NCBI RefSeq assembly: GCF_000020965.1 | Contig: NC_011297.1 | Coordinates: 1,130,387 to 1,194,386 of the forward strand | Reading direction: 5' to 3' | DNA length: 64,000 nucleotides | DNA from: Dictyoglomus thermophilum H-6-12 | GTDB taxonomy: Bacteria; Dictyoglomota; Dictyoglomia; Dictyoglomales; Dictyoglomaceae | Shown: positions 51,841 through 60,196 of the stretch, in pieces | Numbering within the stretch: the stretch's first letter is position 1 | Layout: each line of letters begins with the position of its first letter | Program-made: the position numbers and the translations under genes | Notes under the pieces: generated by a model | Told to the model about the DNA's origin: nothing | The model's input: the letters and a program-made list of their open reading frames with translations, nothing else | Database searches by the model: none

Positions 51841-53215
51841 AATAATCCCCCATTTTCTCTACATATCTATAAATAAGCTCTTTAGCCTTCTCTTTATCAA
51901 TTTCAGAAATTACACCTATAGAGAACAATATGTATTCTTTATCAATAAATATCTCTGAAGAAACAGGTTTTAAAACAAAAGGTTCATCCTTGGAATAAAC
52001 AGCTCCTTTTATTATCATTTTTTTATGAGGATTATAGATTAAAGGTCCACCAGTAAATAATAAATTTTTCACTTCTCTCAAATCTTTTCCATATTGAAAA
52101 TATAAAGTCCCCATAGGAGTATAGACCACTTCTATATGCCCCACATGCCTTTCCACACTTATTTTTACAGCAAAATAGGCAAGTACTGCGTCAAAATACA
52201 AATCCTCATTGTCTTTAGGTATAAACCCAGTATTCTTAGTCAGGAAATATGCCTTCTCTTTAGGATTTATTCTTGATGTATCTAAAAATCTCTTTAACTC
52301 CTTCTCATCAACTACTTCCAATAGAGATAAAGCAGAAACTCTTACACCAAGATCTCCTTCTACACTTCTCTTTACTCTTGGATCTTTTAATCCCTTCCAC
52401 ACAACTCCTGCCTGAGTCGGTGCTCCCTCAGCTACAGAACAAACATCAGTGGTGGCTCCTCCTACATCTACAAGTAAACTTTCTCCATAAATATCCGCAA
52501 ATACTTCTAAACCTTTTAAAACTGCAAGAGGGGTAGGCATTACTACACCCTCGATAATTTCTTTAACTTTATCAAGTCCTTTTGCGTGAATGATATTTCG
52601 AAGAAAAATCTCCCTAATCAGCTCTTGAACTTTATCAATATTGATCACACCATACTCTGGCATTACATTTTCTGTAATGTATATTTCTTTATTACTTCCT
52701 TTAAAAATTTTTTCTATCTCATCCCTTAAATCTTTATTTCCAGCATAAATAAAGGGTACATTTAAGGGTAGGGTAGAGAGTTTTTTAGCATTTATCAGGG
52801 GATAATAGCGATTTCCACCATCTGTTCCACCTGAAAGGATTATTATGTCAGGTTTTAAAGAGGAAATTTCTTCAAGATCAGCTTTAGTAAGTTCGTAAGC
52901 ATACACCTTTAATACTTTTCCTCCTGCAGAAAGCGCAGCCTTTTTAGCAGCTTCAGCCGTTAGATCAGGAACAAGTCCAATAGCAACTATCTTTAAACCT
53001 CCAGCAGCACTACTAGTAGCTCTTTTTATCTCAAAGTCTCTAATATCATATCCTGTCTGGACTTTTATTTCATCTATTACTTTACTTAAACCTATATTCA
53101 CATCCTCATTCACAGTAGAAGGATGTTTCGCTTTACCTATAATTTCACCCTTATCAAGATCGTATGCCACACCTTTTGTGAAGGTACTACCAATATCAAA
53201 TATTAATGCCTTCAT
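51809..53215 (-). CDS. glmL: GlmL/MutL-type activator of glutamate mutase
   Basis: A 468-residue ASKHA-fold ATPase (start FDIGSTFTKGVAYDL; phosphate-2 region LLVDVGGATTDVCSV near 243) that reactivates glutamate mutase by exchanging damaged cobalamin. It is unrelated to the DNA mismatch-repair MutL despite the shared name. It lies between the sigma subunit gene (4 bases) and glmE (32 bp overlap), the S-L-E order known from clostridia. Confidence 0.93.
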   Translation of the reverse strand: MKALIFDIGSTFTKGVAYDLDKGEIIGKAKHPSTVNEDVNIGLSKVIDEIKVQTGYDIRDFEIKRATSSAAGGLKIVAIGLVPDLTAEAAKKAALSAGGKVLKVYAYELTKADLEEISSLKPDIIILSGGTDGGNRYYPLINAKKLSTLPLNVPFIYAGNKDLRDEIEKIFKGSNKEIYITENVMPEYGVINIDKVQELIREIFLRNIIHAKGLDKVKEIIEGVVMPTPLAVLKGLEVFADIYGESLLVDVGGATTDVCSVAEGAPTQAGVVWKGLKDPRVKRSVEGDLGVRVSALSLLEVVDEKELKRFLDTSRINPKEKAYFLTKNTGFIPKDNEDLYFDAVLAYFAVKISVERHVGHIEVVYTPMGTLYFQYGKDLREVKNLLFTGGPLIYNPHKKMIIKGAVYSKDEPFVLKPVSSEIFIDKEYILFSIGVISEIDKEKAKELIYRYVEKMGDYYGFEEQKMGS

Positions 53216-53219
53216 ATCT

Positions 53220-53642
53220 TTATTCCAATTCTAAATCTTTTTTCAAATCTCTAATTACTTCTTCGGGAGAAGTTTTGGGAGGATAAACCCTATGAAATCC
53301 CAAATCTTTGAACTTCCTTTCTACTTCACTCCAATCCTTTTGCCCTACCCCAAGATTGCCACCTATATAAAGAATTATATTTTCAAGTCCTGCTTCTTTT
53401 AATTTTTCCTTAAATCCTCTACAATCAAGTTCTGCATGACCATAAAGAGATGAGACTAAAATAGCCCTCGCCCCAGATTCTATGGCAGCTTTTATAAAAT
53501 CCTCTTGGGAAGATAGAACTCCGATATTGACCACATCAAATCCTGCGTTCCTTAAAACATAATCAAGAATCCTCAATCCCACAGCATGAACATCTGCTCC
53601 AATAACCCCTAAAACAACAGTTCTCTCCCCCATATAAATCAC
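53220..53642 (-). CDS. glmS: Glutamate mutase sigma (cobalamin-binding) subunit
   Basis: A 140-residue B12-binding domain. The base-off/His-on motif is present: Asp17, His19 and Gly22 in GADVHAVG, with [10 protein letters not shown] and VSSLYGHAE (SxL) and the later IGGNLGVG. Together with GlmE it forms the active mutase. The Met at residue 4 is another possible start. It overlaps the M20 peptidase stop by 4 bp, the first link between the peptidase/racemase genes and the glutamate-degradation genes. Confidence 0.94.
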   Translation of the reverse strand: MIYMGERTVVLGVIGADVHAVGLRILDYVLRNAGFDVVNIGVLSSQEDFIKAAIESGARAILVSSLYGHAELDCRGFKEKLKEAGLENIILYIGGNLGVGQKDWSEVERKFKDLGFHRVYPPKTSPEEVIRDLKKDLELE

Positions 53643-54736
53643 CCTCTTATAAGATTATAGATCAGTACTGCTGTATCATAGAGATTATCTATACTAATAC
53701 GTTCTTCCTTAGAATGTGCATTTTCCATTCCTATACCTACATTTATCGTTCTTATTCCATAAGAGTTTAAAATATTAGCATCACTTCCACCCATAGTATA
53801 AGTTAGTTCAACTTTCTTTCCCATGTTATTTAAAACTCTTACTATCCTTCTTACAACCTCTTCATTTTCATCAATACTAAATCCCTTGTAAAGATTTTCT
53901 TTCCTTAAATCATATTTAGCACCTTTTTCTATCATTTTACGAAGTTTTTCTTCAAATTCTTGCCACAAAGAGTAAATTCTATCCTCATTAAGACTTCTAA
54001 ATTCACCTTCCAAATATACCTCATCGGGCACTATGTTTGTAGCTCTACCACCTCTTATAATCCCTACGTTCGCAGTAGTAAAATCATCGACCCTTCCCCA
54101 AGAAAATTTAAGCAAAAATTCAGAGGCTAATAATATAGCATTTATACCCTTCTCAGGCGAAGTTCCTGCATGAGATGCTCTACCATAAATAGTAAGATAA
54201 AACCTATCATGAGTTGGTGCCCTTAGTATAAGAGTCCCAACTTCACCTTCCCCATCAAACACATAACCCTCTTGCGACTTTATTAAAGAACGATCTACAT
54301 TTTTAGCTCCAACAAGCCCAATCTCCTCTCCGATGGTAAAAAGAAACTCAACCCTTCTTGTATTCTCACTTCTTTCTCTTATAGTTTGTAAAGCTTCTAT
54401 TATTGCTGATATTGCCGCTTTATCATCAGCCCCTAAGATCGTATTTCCATCACTCACAATATATCCATTAGCTATCTTTGGACTTATATTCTCTCCAGGA
54501 GAAACAGTATCCATATGAGCCGAAATTAGAATTGGATCTCCATCTCCCTCAAGATAAGCATATAAATTTCCAGAATTTCCACCCAGAATCTTTCCAGCGT
54601 TATCCTCCACAACTCTTAATCCTAAATCTTCAAGTTTACTTTTCAGAAAAGAGGAAAAATCTCCTTCTTTTAAGGAAAGAGAAGAAATCTTAACCAAATC
54701 CATAAAAGTATTAATTAATCTATCCTTTGATAACAC
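53639..54736 (-). CDS. M20-family metallopeptidase (PepT-like)
   Basis: A 365-residue cocatalytic zinc peptidase. Metal and catalytic residues are seen in [11 protein letters not shown] (His/Asp), [12 protein letters not shown] (bridging Asp), [12 protein letters not shown] (Glu-Glu) and GGSDANIL (Asp), with VFDGEGEVG and [16 protein letters not shown] in the lid domain. It resembles peptidase T and other tri/aminopeptidases; it would supply amino acids such as glutamate from peptides. It overlaps murI by 17 bp and glmS by 4 bp. Confidence 0.86.
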   Translation of the reverse strand: MLSKDRLINTFMDLVKISSLSLKEGDFSSFLKSKLEDLGLRVVEDNAGKILGGNSGNLYAYLEGDGDPILISAHMDTVSPGENISPKIANGYIVSDGNTILGADDKAAISAIIEALQTIRERSENTRRVEFLFTIGEEIGLVGAKNVDRSLIKSQEGYVFDGEGEVGTLILRAPTHDRFYLTIYGRASHAGTSPEKGINAILLASEFLLKFSWGRVDDFTTANVGIIRGGRATNIVPDEVYLEGEFRSLNEDRIYSLWQEFEEKLRKMIEKGAKYDLRKENLYKGFSIDENEEVVRRIVRVLNNMGKKVELTYTMGGSDANILNSYGIRTINVGIGMENAHSKEERISIDNLYDTAVLIYNLIRG

Positions 54737-55520
54737 TTATATCCCTCCTGTCTAAAGACACTTTCTTAACAGTCCAGTTAGTCCCCAGGAGTTTATTAAG
54801 AATAGCCTGGAATTCCTCAGCCTCGCCAGTTACAAAAATTTCCACATTCTTCTCATCAATACTGTTAGTTTTGCTTAAAAATCTTACTACCTCTAAAGAG
54901 GGATCAACTATAAAGAGATTTGGGTACAGATTTTTAATTACTCCTTTTATGAAGGGAAGATGAGTACATCCTAGAATAAGTCCTTCAATACCATTCTCTA
55001 CTAAAGGATCAGTACATTTTATTATTTCTTTTTCAATAATTTCACCTTCTACAATACCTTTCTCAATAGTTTCTAATAGAGGCCCCTCACTGCAAGACTG
55101 AACATAAACCTCAACATTTTTTGAAATTCTTTCATGAATTAAGTTAGGATATATATTACTTTCTTTTGTTCTTTTTGTAGCTAACACTCCTACTTTCTTA
55201 AAAGTATAACTTTTAATACCCTCTATAGCTCCTAACACAATACTATGAATTTTTATATCTCTAAAATTATCTACCAGAAAATCATAAGCTACTGAGGATG
55301 CGGTATTACAAGCCACAATCACCTCTTCCACGCCAAAGTTTTTAAAAAAACTTACTATTTCAAAAACTCTTTCTTGAATAAACTCTACAGGTTTAATCCC
55401 ATAAGGAAAATACTTTGTATCCCCTAAAAAATAGACTTCATCGGCTAAATTATTGAAGTAAACCTCCTTAAGAACCGAAAGGCCACCAACACCAGAATCT
55501 AAAATACCTATTTTACTCAT
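54720..55520 (-). CDS. murI: Glutamate racemase
   Basis: Interconverts L- and D-glutamate for peptidoglycan. The 266-residue protein has both catalytic Cys motifs, VACNTASSVAYD (near 72) and ILGCTHLPFIKG (near 182), and the N-terminal ILDSGVGGLSVLKE. It starts 8 bp inside the amidase 3' end. Placed among genes for cell-wall hydrolysis and glutamate catabolism, it could serve both D-glutamate supply and recovery. Confidence 0.96.
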   Translation of the reverse strand: MSKIGILDSGVGGLSVLKEVYFNNLADEVYFLGDTKYFPYGIKPVEFIQERVFEIVSFFKNFGVEEVIVACNTASSVAYDFLVDNFRDIKIHSIVLGAIEGIKSYTFKKVGVLATKRTKESNIYPNLIHERISKNVEVYVQSCSEGPLLETIEKGIVEGEIIEKEIIKCTDPLVENGIEGLILGCTHLPFIKGVIKNLYPNLFIVDPSLEVVRFLSKTNSIDEKNVEIFVTGEAEEFQAILNKLLGTNWTVKKVSLDRRDISVIKG

Positions 55521-57204
55521 TTTTACCTCCCTCGAAATATTTTTCTACTGCTTCTATTATTTTATCTATTAATTTGTCTTGATAATCCTCATTTAATAAT
55601 AAACTTCTATCAACATCATTAGTAATAAATCCCATCTCAATAATAACAGAAGGAATAGGCACACGAGAGAGAACATAAAACTTACCCTTAATAGCCCTTC
55701 GTACTACAAATCCATTAGAATTAAAAATATCAACAATAGTCTTTACCAAACCCTCCGAAAGATCATTAGCATAGCATACTTCTATACCTCTTACATCAGA
55801 CGAAAAAGCAGCATTAGTATGTATACTTATTAGAATTGACGAAGCTAACAGGACATTATCCAAATTTATTTTCTTATTGATAAAACTAACTCTATCATCT
55901 AAAGATAAGCTAATATCATTTTCTCTAAGAATATACACTATATATCCTTTATTTCTTAGCTTTTCTGCAAGCTTTAAAGAAACCTTGAGATTTATATCCT
56001 TCTCTTTAATATCTCCATATATTGCTCCAGGATCCGATCCCCCATGTCCAGGATCAATAAAAACCGTATATCTAGTAGAATTCTTCTCTGTTAAGGAGTT
56101 ATTATTTGATAGGTTTTCTTCTTTTTTAGGAATCCTAAAAGAAATCTTCAACGTATTTGAATATACCTCTTCGGTTAAATAAACAGTGTCAGTATATGTT
56201 TCAAAAACAATCCTCAGCTTACGGGAATCTTCCAATTTTTCCCCGATTCTTACTAAATTAACAGGTTCTTTCTGAATAGAGATACTAGTATATGTTAGTG
56301 CTGATTCAGCATCTAAGACATCATAGTAATACCTTGGAGGGTTAGGAAGGAAATTTTTAGTATAGGTAAAGGTATCAGAAAAGATCAAAAAAAAATTTAA
56401 AGTATTATCTTCCTCCTTCCATGTCATATCAGAAAGTTTCACGAAATTTTTACTATCATTTTTTTCTTCATCTCCCCCATATTTTAATGGAAATTCTAAT
56501 ATCAGTTTTCCTAATTCCTTTTTTATATTCGGTTCTAAAACTTGTTTCTTGAATTCGATGACTACTCTTACTACGTATGGAGCCACAGTAAACTGAGAAT
56601 ATCTTATACTTTTTATGTATGGATCATTTAACTTCACTTCTCCTTTGTTGTCAATAAAAACTACACTTTGGAGATCTAACACAAAGCGTGGAGGAGAGTC
56701 TAAATTTAAAGTGTTAAAGTTTATCTTGGATTTTCCTCTCAGATTTATCGTTAATACGCCCTTTGAATATTTCACGCCAGATAATTCGTTTACTATGTAA
56801 AGAATGTTATTTTTCAGATAAACTCTATATCCCAAAAGCCTATAGAAGGAAGAAAGAGGAAAATAGACAGTGTTATCTTCTTTTAAAAGAGGATTTATCA
56901 GAGCTGCAGATTTTCCATACAAAGATACTTTTTTTTCTCCTATTTTAGCTACGAAAAATTCATTATTAGACTCGTAGAAATAAACTTTATCATCAATTTG
57001 TTTATAAAAATAGCCAAAAGTTGAAGAGAATAAGGGTAAAGGAATATAAATATCGTTATTTATCTCCTTAAGGGTGGTAAGAATTTTAACTCTTTCTCCT
57101 AAATAGTCGATTTCGAGAAAGGATAATTCATTACCAAGGATATAATTGCTAACTAGTAAAAACAAAATAAAAAACAAAACAAATGACCATTTCCTACAGT
57201 GCAT
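55513..57204 (-). CDS. N-acetylmuramoyl-L-alanine amidase with AMIN domains
   Basis: A 563-residue secreted cell-wall hydrolase. Signal peptide or N-terminal anchor at about 6-25 (FVLFFILFLLVSNYIL); a copper-amine-oxidase-like N-terminal domain (about 28-145); two AMIN-type beta domains (about 148-240 and 258-365); a Ser/Asn-rich linker; and an Amidase_3 catalytic domain (about 378-560). The zinc site is seen in FIDPGHGGSDPGA and SIHTNAAF, and the catalytic Glu in VIIEMGFITN. AMIN domains target amidases to the envelope or septum. It heads the murI-peptidase-glutamate mutase series and lies about 50 bases after tmRNA. Confidence 0.92.
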   Translation of the reverse strand: MHCRKWSFVLFFILFLLVSNYILGNELSFLEIDYLGERVKILTTLKEINNDIYIPLPLFSSTFGYFYKQIDDKVYFYESNNEFFVAKIGEKKVSLYGKSAALINPLLKEDNTVYFPLSSFYRLLGYRVYLKNNILYIVNELSGVKYSKGVLTINLRGKSKINFNTLNLDSPPRFVLDLQSVVFIDNKGEVKLNDPYIKSIRYSQFTVAPYVVRVVIEFKKQVLEPNIKKELGKLILEFPLKYGGDEEKNDSKNFVKLSDMTWKEEDNTLNFFLIFSDTFTYTKNFLPNPPRYYYDVLDAESALTYTSISIQKEPVNLVRIGEKLEDSRKLRIVFETYTDTVYLTEEVYSNTLKISFRIPKKEENLSNNNSLTEKNSTRYTVFIDPGHGGSDPGAIYGDIKEKDINLKVSLKLAEKLRNKGYIVYILRENDISLSLDDRVSFINKKINLDNVLLASSILISIHTNAAFSSDVRGIEVCYANDLSEGLVKTIVDIFNSNGFVVRRAIKGKFYVLSRVPIPSVIIEMGFITNDVDRSLLLNEDYQDKLIDKIIEAVEKYFEGGKNE

Positions 57205-57253
57205 TCTCTTAATAACGCTTCCTTTCCCACTATAAACTTCATTTTAATATTTT

Positions 57254-57603
57254 TGGTGGAGGCGGCGGGAGTCGAACCCGCGTCCAGAGAGCAAGAATCA
57301 AAAGCCTCTACAAGCTTAGCGGGAGTTTTAACTTTTCGGCACTTACAGACTCCCTCCCGCAGGATTCTGTAAGCACCTATCCCCTACATCTTTCCCTTCC
57401 TTAGGGGAGTCGGAAGGGGCAGCTGGCTCATTATGACACCCTTCTAACCCTGCCAGCCCGGGTTAGAAGAGCGTAGCTGCTAAATTAAGCAGCTAATGCT
57501 AAATTTGTGTTGGCACTTCTTTTTTGCCGTTGTTTTACGAGGTAACGGCACCTCGGCTTGCAGCTTTTGATCCTTGTACTCCCTGTCGAAACCAATCGCC
57601 CCC
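57254..57603 (-). ncRNA. ssrA: tmRNA (transfer-messenger RNA)
   Basis: About 350 bases on the minus strand. The 5' end GGGGGCG (57603-57597) pairs with CGCCTCC (57264-57258) before A-CCA (57257-57254). GGTTTCGAC in the 5' part and GGTTCGACTCC in the T arm are hallmark tRNA-like-domain sequences. The tag reading frame is GCC AAC ACA AAT TTA GCA TTA GCT GCT TAA (57514-57485), giving ANTNLALAA. Several GC-rich helices downstream fit pseudoknots PK2-PK4. It frees stalled ribosomes together with SmpB, whose gene ends one base upstream. Confidence 0.97.
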
Positions 57604-57604
57604 A

Positions 57605-58066
57605 CTAATATTTTAACTTATATAATCTCTCCAATTCACGTCTTTCTTCTCTTTCTGCTATATCTCTTCTTTTATCGTAAAGCTTCTTACCCTTTGCAAG
57701 ACCCAATTCTACCTTTGCCCAACCCCGCTCGTTAAAGTATATAGAAAGTGGTATCAAAGTCAAGCCTCTTTCTTTTACTTTCCCTACCAGATATGCAATC
57801 TCATCTTTATTGAGAAGAAGCTTTCTCGGTCTCTTAGGATCATGATTATAAATATTTCCATGTTCATAAGGACTTATATGCAAATTATAAATCCAAACCT
57901 CACCATTTTTAACATCTGCATAACTATCTTGCAAACTCACCTTACCGTTCCTAAGAGATTTAACTTCGGTACCCGTCAGAGCTATTCCAGCCTCAAAGGT
58001 CTCTAGGATGGAATAATCATGTCTTGCTTTTCTATTAACCGCTACAATCTTTTTTCCCTTTGCCAT
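57605..58066 (-). CDS. smpB: SsrA-binding protein SmpB
   Basis: A 153-residue partner of tmRNA in trans-translation. The start [39 protein letters not shown], the middle [14 protein letters not shown], and the C-terminal [16 protein letters not shown] tail are typical. The TAG stop (57607-57605) is separated by one base from the tmRNA 5' end. The ribosome-binding site is weak (CGGAA just before the ATG). Confidence 0.98.
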   Translation of the reverse strand: MAKGKKIVAVNRKARHDYSILETFEAGIALTGTEVKSLRNGKVSLQDSYADVKNGEVWIYNLHISPYEHGNIYNHDPKRPRKLLLNKDEIAYLVGKVKERGLTLIPLSIYFNERGWAKVELGLAKGKKLYDKRRDIAEREERRELERLYKLKY

Positions 58067-58077
58067 TTCCGATATTA

Positions 58078-58106
58078 ATTATATCAAATTTTATTCAGAA
58101 TATCCA
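58078..58106 (-). promoter_or_regulatory. Possible near-leaderless promoter of smpB-ssrA
   Basis: TATAAT (58083-58078) with TGGATA (58106-58101) at a 17-base spacing. It lies 11 bases before the smpB ATG and overlaps the galE stop region. The -10 lies in a 15-bp AT-rich dyad (GATAT-5-ATATC, 58071-58085). The leader would be about 5 bases, so the assignment is tentative. Confidence 0.3.
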
Positions 58107-59080
58107 AAAGGATGCTTTTTCATCCAATTCCAAGCAGTTGAAATCATGGTTTCCAAATCATTAAATTTAGGTTTCCATTTAAGATTCTTTTTTATCTTAT
58201 TAGAACTCGCAATAAGTACCGCAGGATCCCCTGGTCTTCTCTGTCCTTCCTTAACTGGGATCTTTTGTCCTACAACTTTTTCAGCAATACTGATTACTTC
58301 CCTCACCGAATATCCTCTCTCGTTGCCCAAATTAAAAATTTCTGAGCTCATCCCATCAAAGAGCGCCTCTAAAGCAAGAATATGAGCTTCAGCCAGATCT
58401 ACTACATGAATATAATCTCTTATACATGTACCATCAGGAGTTGGATAATCAGTTCCATATATCTCCACATACTCCCTTTGACCTAACGCAGTCTTCAAAA
58501 CTATAGGTATTAGGTGAGTTTCAGGTCTATGATCTTCACCAAGCTCTCCTTCAGGATCTGCTCCTGCAGCATTGAAATATCTCAAAGAAACGTATTTAAT
58601 GCCATATATTCTGTCATACCAATTAAGTATTTCTTCGAACATTAACTTAGAAGAACCATAGACATTAGTAGGATTCTTAGGATGATCTTCGGGTATCGGA
58701 ATTACTTGAGGTTCCCCATAAACAGCAGCGGTAGAAGAAAAGATAAAGTATTTTATGTTATGATCTTTCATTAGTTCTAATAGATTTAAACCGCCCAATA
58801 TATTATTCTCGTAATACTTGAAAGGCTCTCTCATAGACTCACCTACAGTACTTAGTGCAGCAAAATGCATTATCGCATCAATCTCATATTTTTCAAAAAC
58901 ACCTTTCAAAAGATTTTTTTCCTTTAGGTCTACGTTTTCAAAATAAGGTGTTAGAACTGCTTTTTTATGACCTTTTTGTAAGTTATCAAGCACTACAACT
59001 TTATAACCTTTTTTAAGTAGCTCTTTTACCACATGACTTCCTATATATCCTGCTCCACCTGTAACGAGTATAACTCCCAT
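58091..59080 (-). CDS. galE: UDP-glucose 4-epimerase
   Basis: NAD-dependent interconversion of UDP-glucose and UDP-galactose (or the N-acetyl forms). The 329-residue short-chain dehydrogenase has TGGAGYIGSHVV (NAD site), ALSTVGESM, the Ser and Tyr-x3-Lys catalytic set (SSTAAVYG, NVYGSSKLMFE), RYFNAAGADPEGELGE and the PDGTCIRDYIHV block. It is the last gene of the mglB-mglA-argB-wzz-aminotransferase series and so probably supplies sugar nucleotide for polysaccharide. Confidence 0.94.
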   Translation of the reverse strand: MGVILVTGGAGYIGSHVVKELLKKGYKVVVLDNLQKGHKKAVLTPYFENVDLKEKNLLKGVFEKYEIDAIMHFAALSTVGESMREPFKYYENNILGGLNLLELMKDHNIKYFIFSSTAAVYGEPQVIPIPEDHPKNPTNVYGSSKLMFEEILNWYDRIYGIKYVSLRYFNAAGADPEGELGEDHRPETHLIPIVLKTALGQREYVEIYGTDYPTPDGTCIRDYIHVVDLAEAHILALEALFDGMSSEIFNLGNERGYSVREVISIAEKVVGQKIPVKEGQRRPGDPAVLIASSNKIKKNLKWKPKFNDLETMISTAWNWMKKHPFGYSE

Positions 59081-59082
59081 AA

Positions 59083-60195
59083 CTACCCTCCATTTTTCTT
59101 ATAAAACTCTCTTATAGATTCGATTACATAATATACCTCTTCATCAGTAAGTTCAGGCCACATGGGTAGTGCTAATACCTCTTCACTTGCCTTTTCTGCC
59201 TCAGGAAAATCACCCTTCTTGTATCCTAAATCCTCATAGCATTTTTGCAAATGTAATGGCAATGGATAGTATATTGCTGTTCCAATACCCTTAGAAGCCA
59301 AATAATTTTGAAGTTCGTCTCTCTTTTTTACCCTTATTACATACTGATGATAAACATGTTTTAAATAAGGCTTTTCTTCTGGAACTATTATGTCCAACTC
59401 TTTCAAGTTTTCAGAATATATTCTTGCAATTTCTCTCCTTCTCTCTATCCAAGAATCTAAATACCTTAATTTTACTCTTAATATTACTGCTTGAATTTCA
59501 TCCAATCTGCTATTATGACCTATCATTTCATGATAATACTTCTTAGAACTACCATGTACCCTCAAAAGTTTGGCTTTTTCATAAACTTCTTCGTTGTTAG
59601 TAGTAATAAGACCACCATCTCCATAGCCACCTAAATTTTTTGTAGGAAAAAAGCTAAAACAACCAGTATCTCCAATACTACCCGCCTTTTTCCCTTTGTA
59701 CTCCGCACCTATTGCTTGGCAAGCATCTTCAACAATAAAAAGATCATATTTTTCTGCAAGATAAGTTAAATCATCCATTTCAGCCATTTGACCAAAGAGG
59801 TGTACAGGGATTATCCCTTTTGTCTTAGGAGAAATAGCATCTTCAACTTTCTCTGGATCTATGTTATAAGTAACAGGATCGATATCTACAAAAACTGGTT
59901 TCGCCTTCAACAAGGATATTACCTCTGAAGTAGCGAAAAAAGTAAAGGGAGTAGTTATGACCTCATCCCCTTCTTTTATTCCTAAAGCTTCTAAAGATAT
60001 AAGCAGAGCATCAGTACCCGACGCAACACCCAAACTATATTTTGTATTACAATAATTAGCCAGTTCTTTTTCCAACAAACTAACATTCTCCCCTAAGATA
60101 AATTGACCTTTTGAAAATGTCTGTTCTAAAAGAGGCAAAAGTTCATTCGAAATTTTCTTATACTGTCTAGTCAAATCAAAGGCTGGAATTTTCAT
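59083..60195 (-). CDS. DegT/DnrJ/EryC1/StrS-family PLP aminotransferase
   Basis: A 370-residue enzyme of the sugar-aminotransferase family, which transfers an amino group to a keto-sugar nucleotide. The PLP Lys lies in FSFFPTKNLGGYGDGG (near 187), with GVASGTDALLISLEALGI (PLP phosphate binding), PVHLFGQMAEMD and ARILRVHGSSKKY-like LLRVHGSSKKYYHEMIGHNSRLDEIQAVIL. It starts 1 base after the wzz-like gene and precedes galE by 2 bases. Its likely role is synthesis of an amino sugar for surface polysaccharide. The exact substrate is unknown. Confidence 0.92.
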   Translation of the reverse strand: MKIPAFDLTRQYKKISNELLPLLEQTFSKGQFILGENVSLLEKELANYCNTKYSLGVASGTDALLISLEALGIKEGDEVITTPFTFFATSEVISLLKAKPVFVDIDPVTYNIDPEKVEDAISPKTKGIIPVHLFGQMAEMDDLTYLAEKYDLFIVEDACQAIGAEYKGKKAGSIGDTGCFSFFPTKNLGGYGDGGLITTNNEEVYEKAKLLRVHGSSKKYYHEMIGHNSRLDEIQAVILRVKLRYLDSWIERRREIARIYSENLKELDIIVPEEKPYLKHVYHQYVIRVKKRDELQNYLASKGIGTAIYYPLPLHLQKCYEDLGYKKGDFPEAEKASEEVLALPMWPELTDEEVYYVIESIREFYKKNGG

Positions 60196-60196
60196 T

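Noticed and set aside
51809-53215. Reading glmL/glmS as DNA mismatch-repair mutL/mutS
   Set aside because: The old names MutL/MutS for glutamate mutase components collide with repair genes; the ASKHA and B12-binding motifs and the operon show they belong to glutamate mutase.
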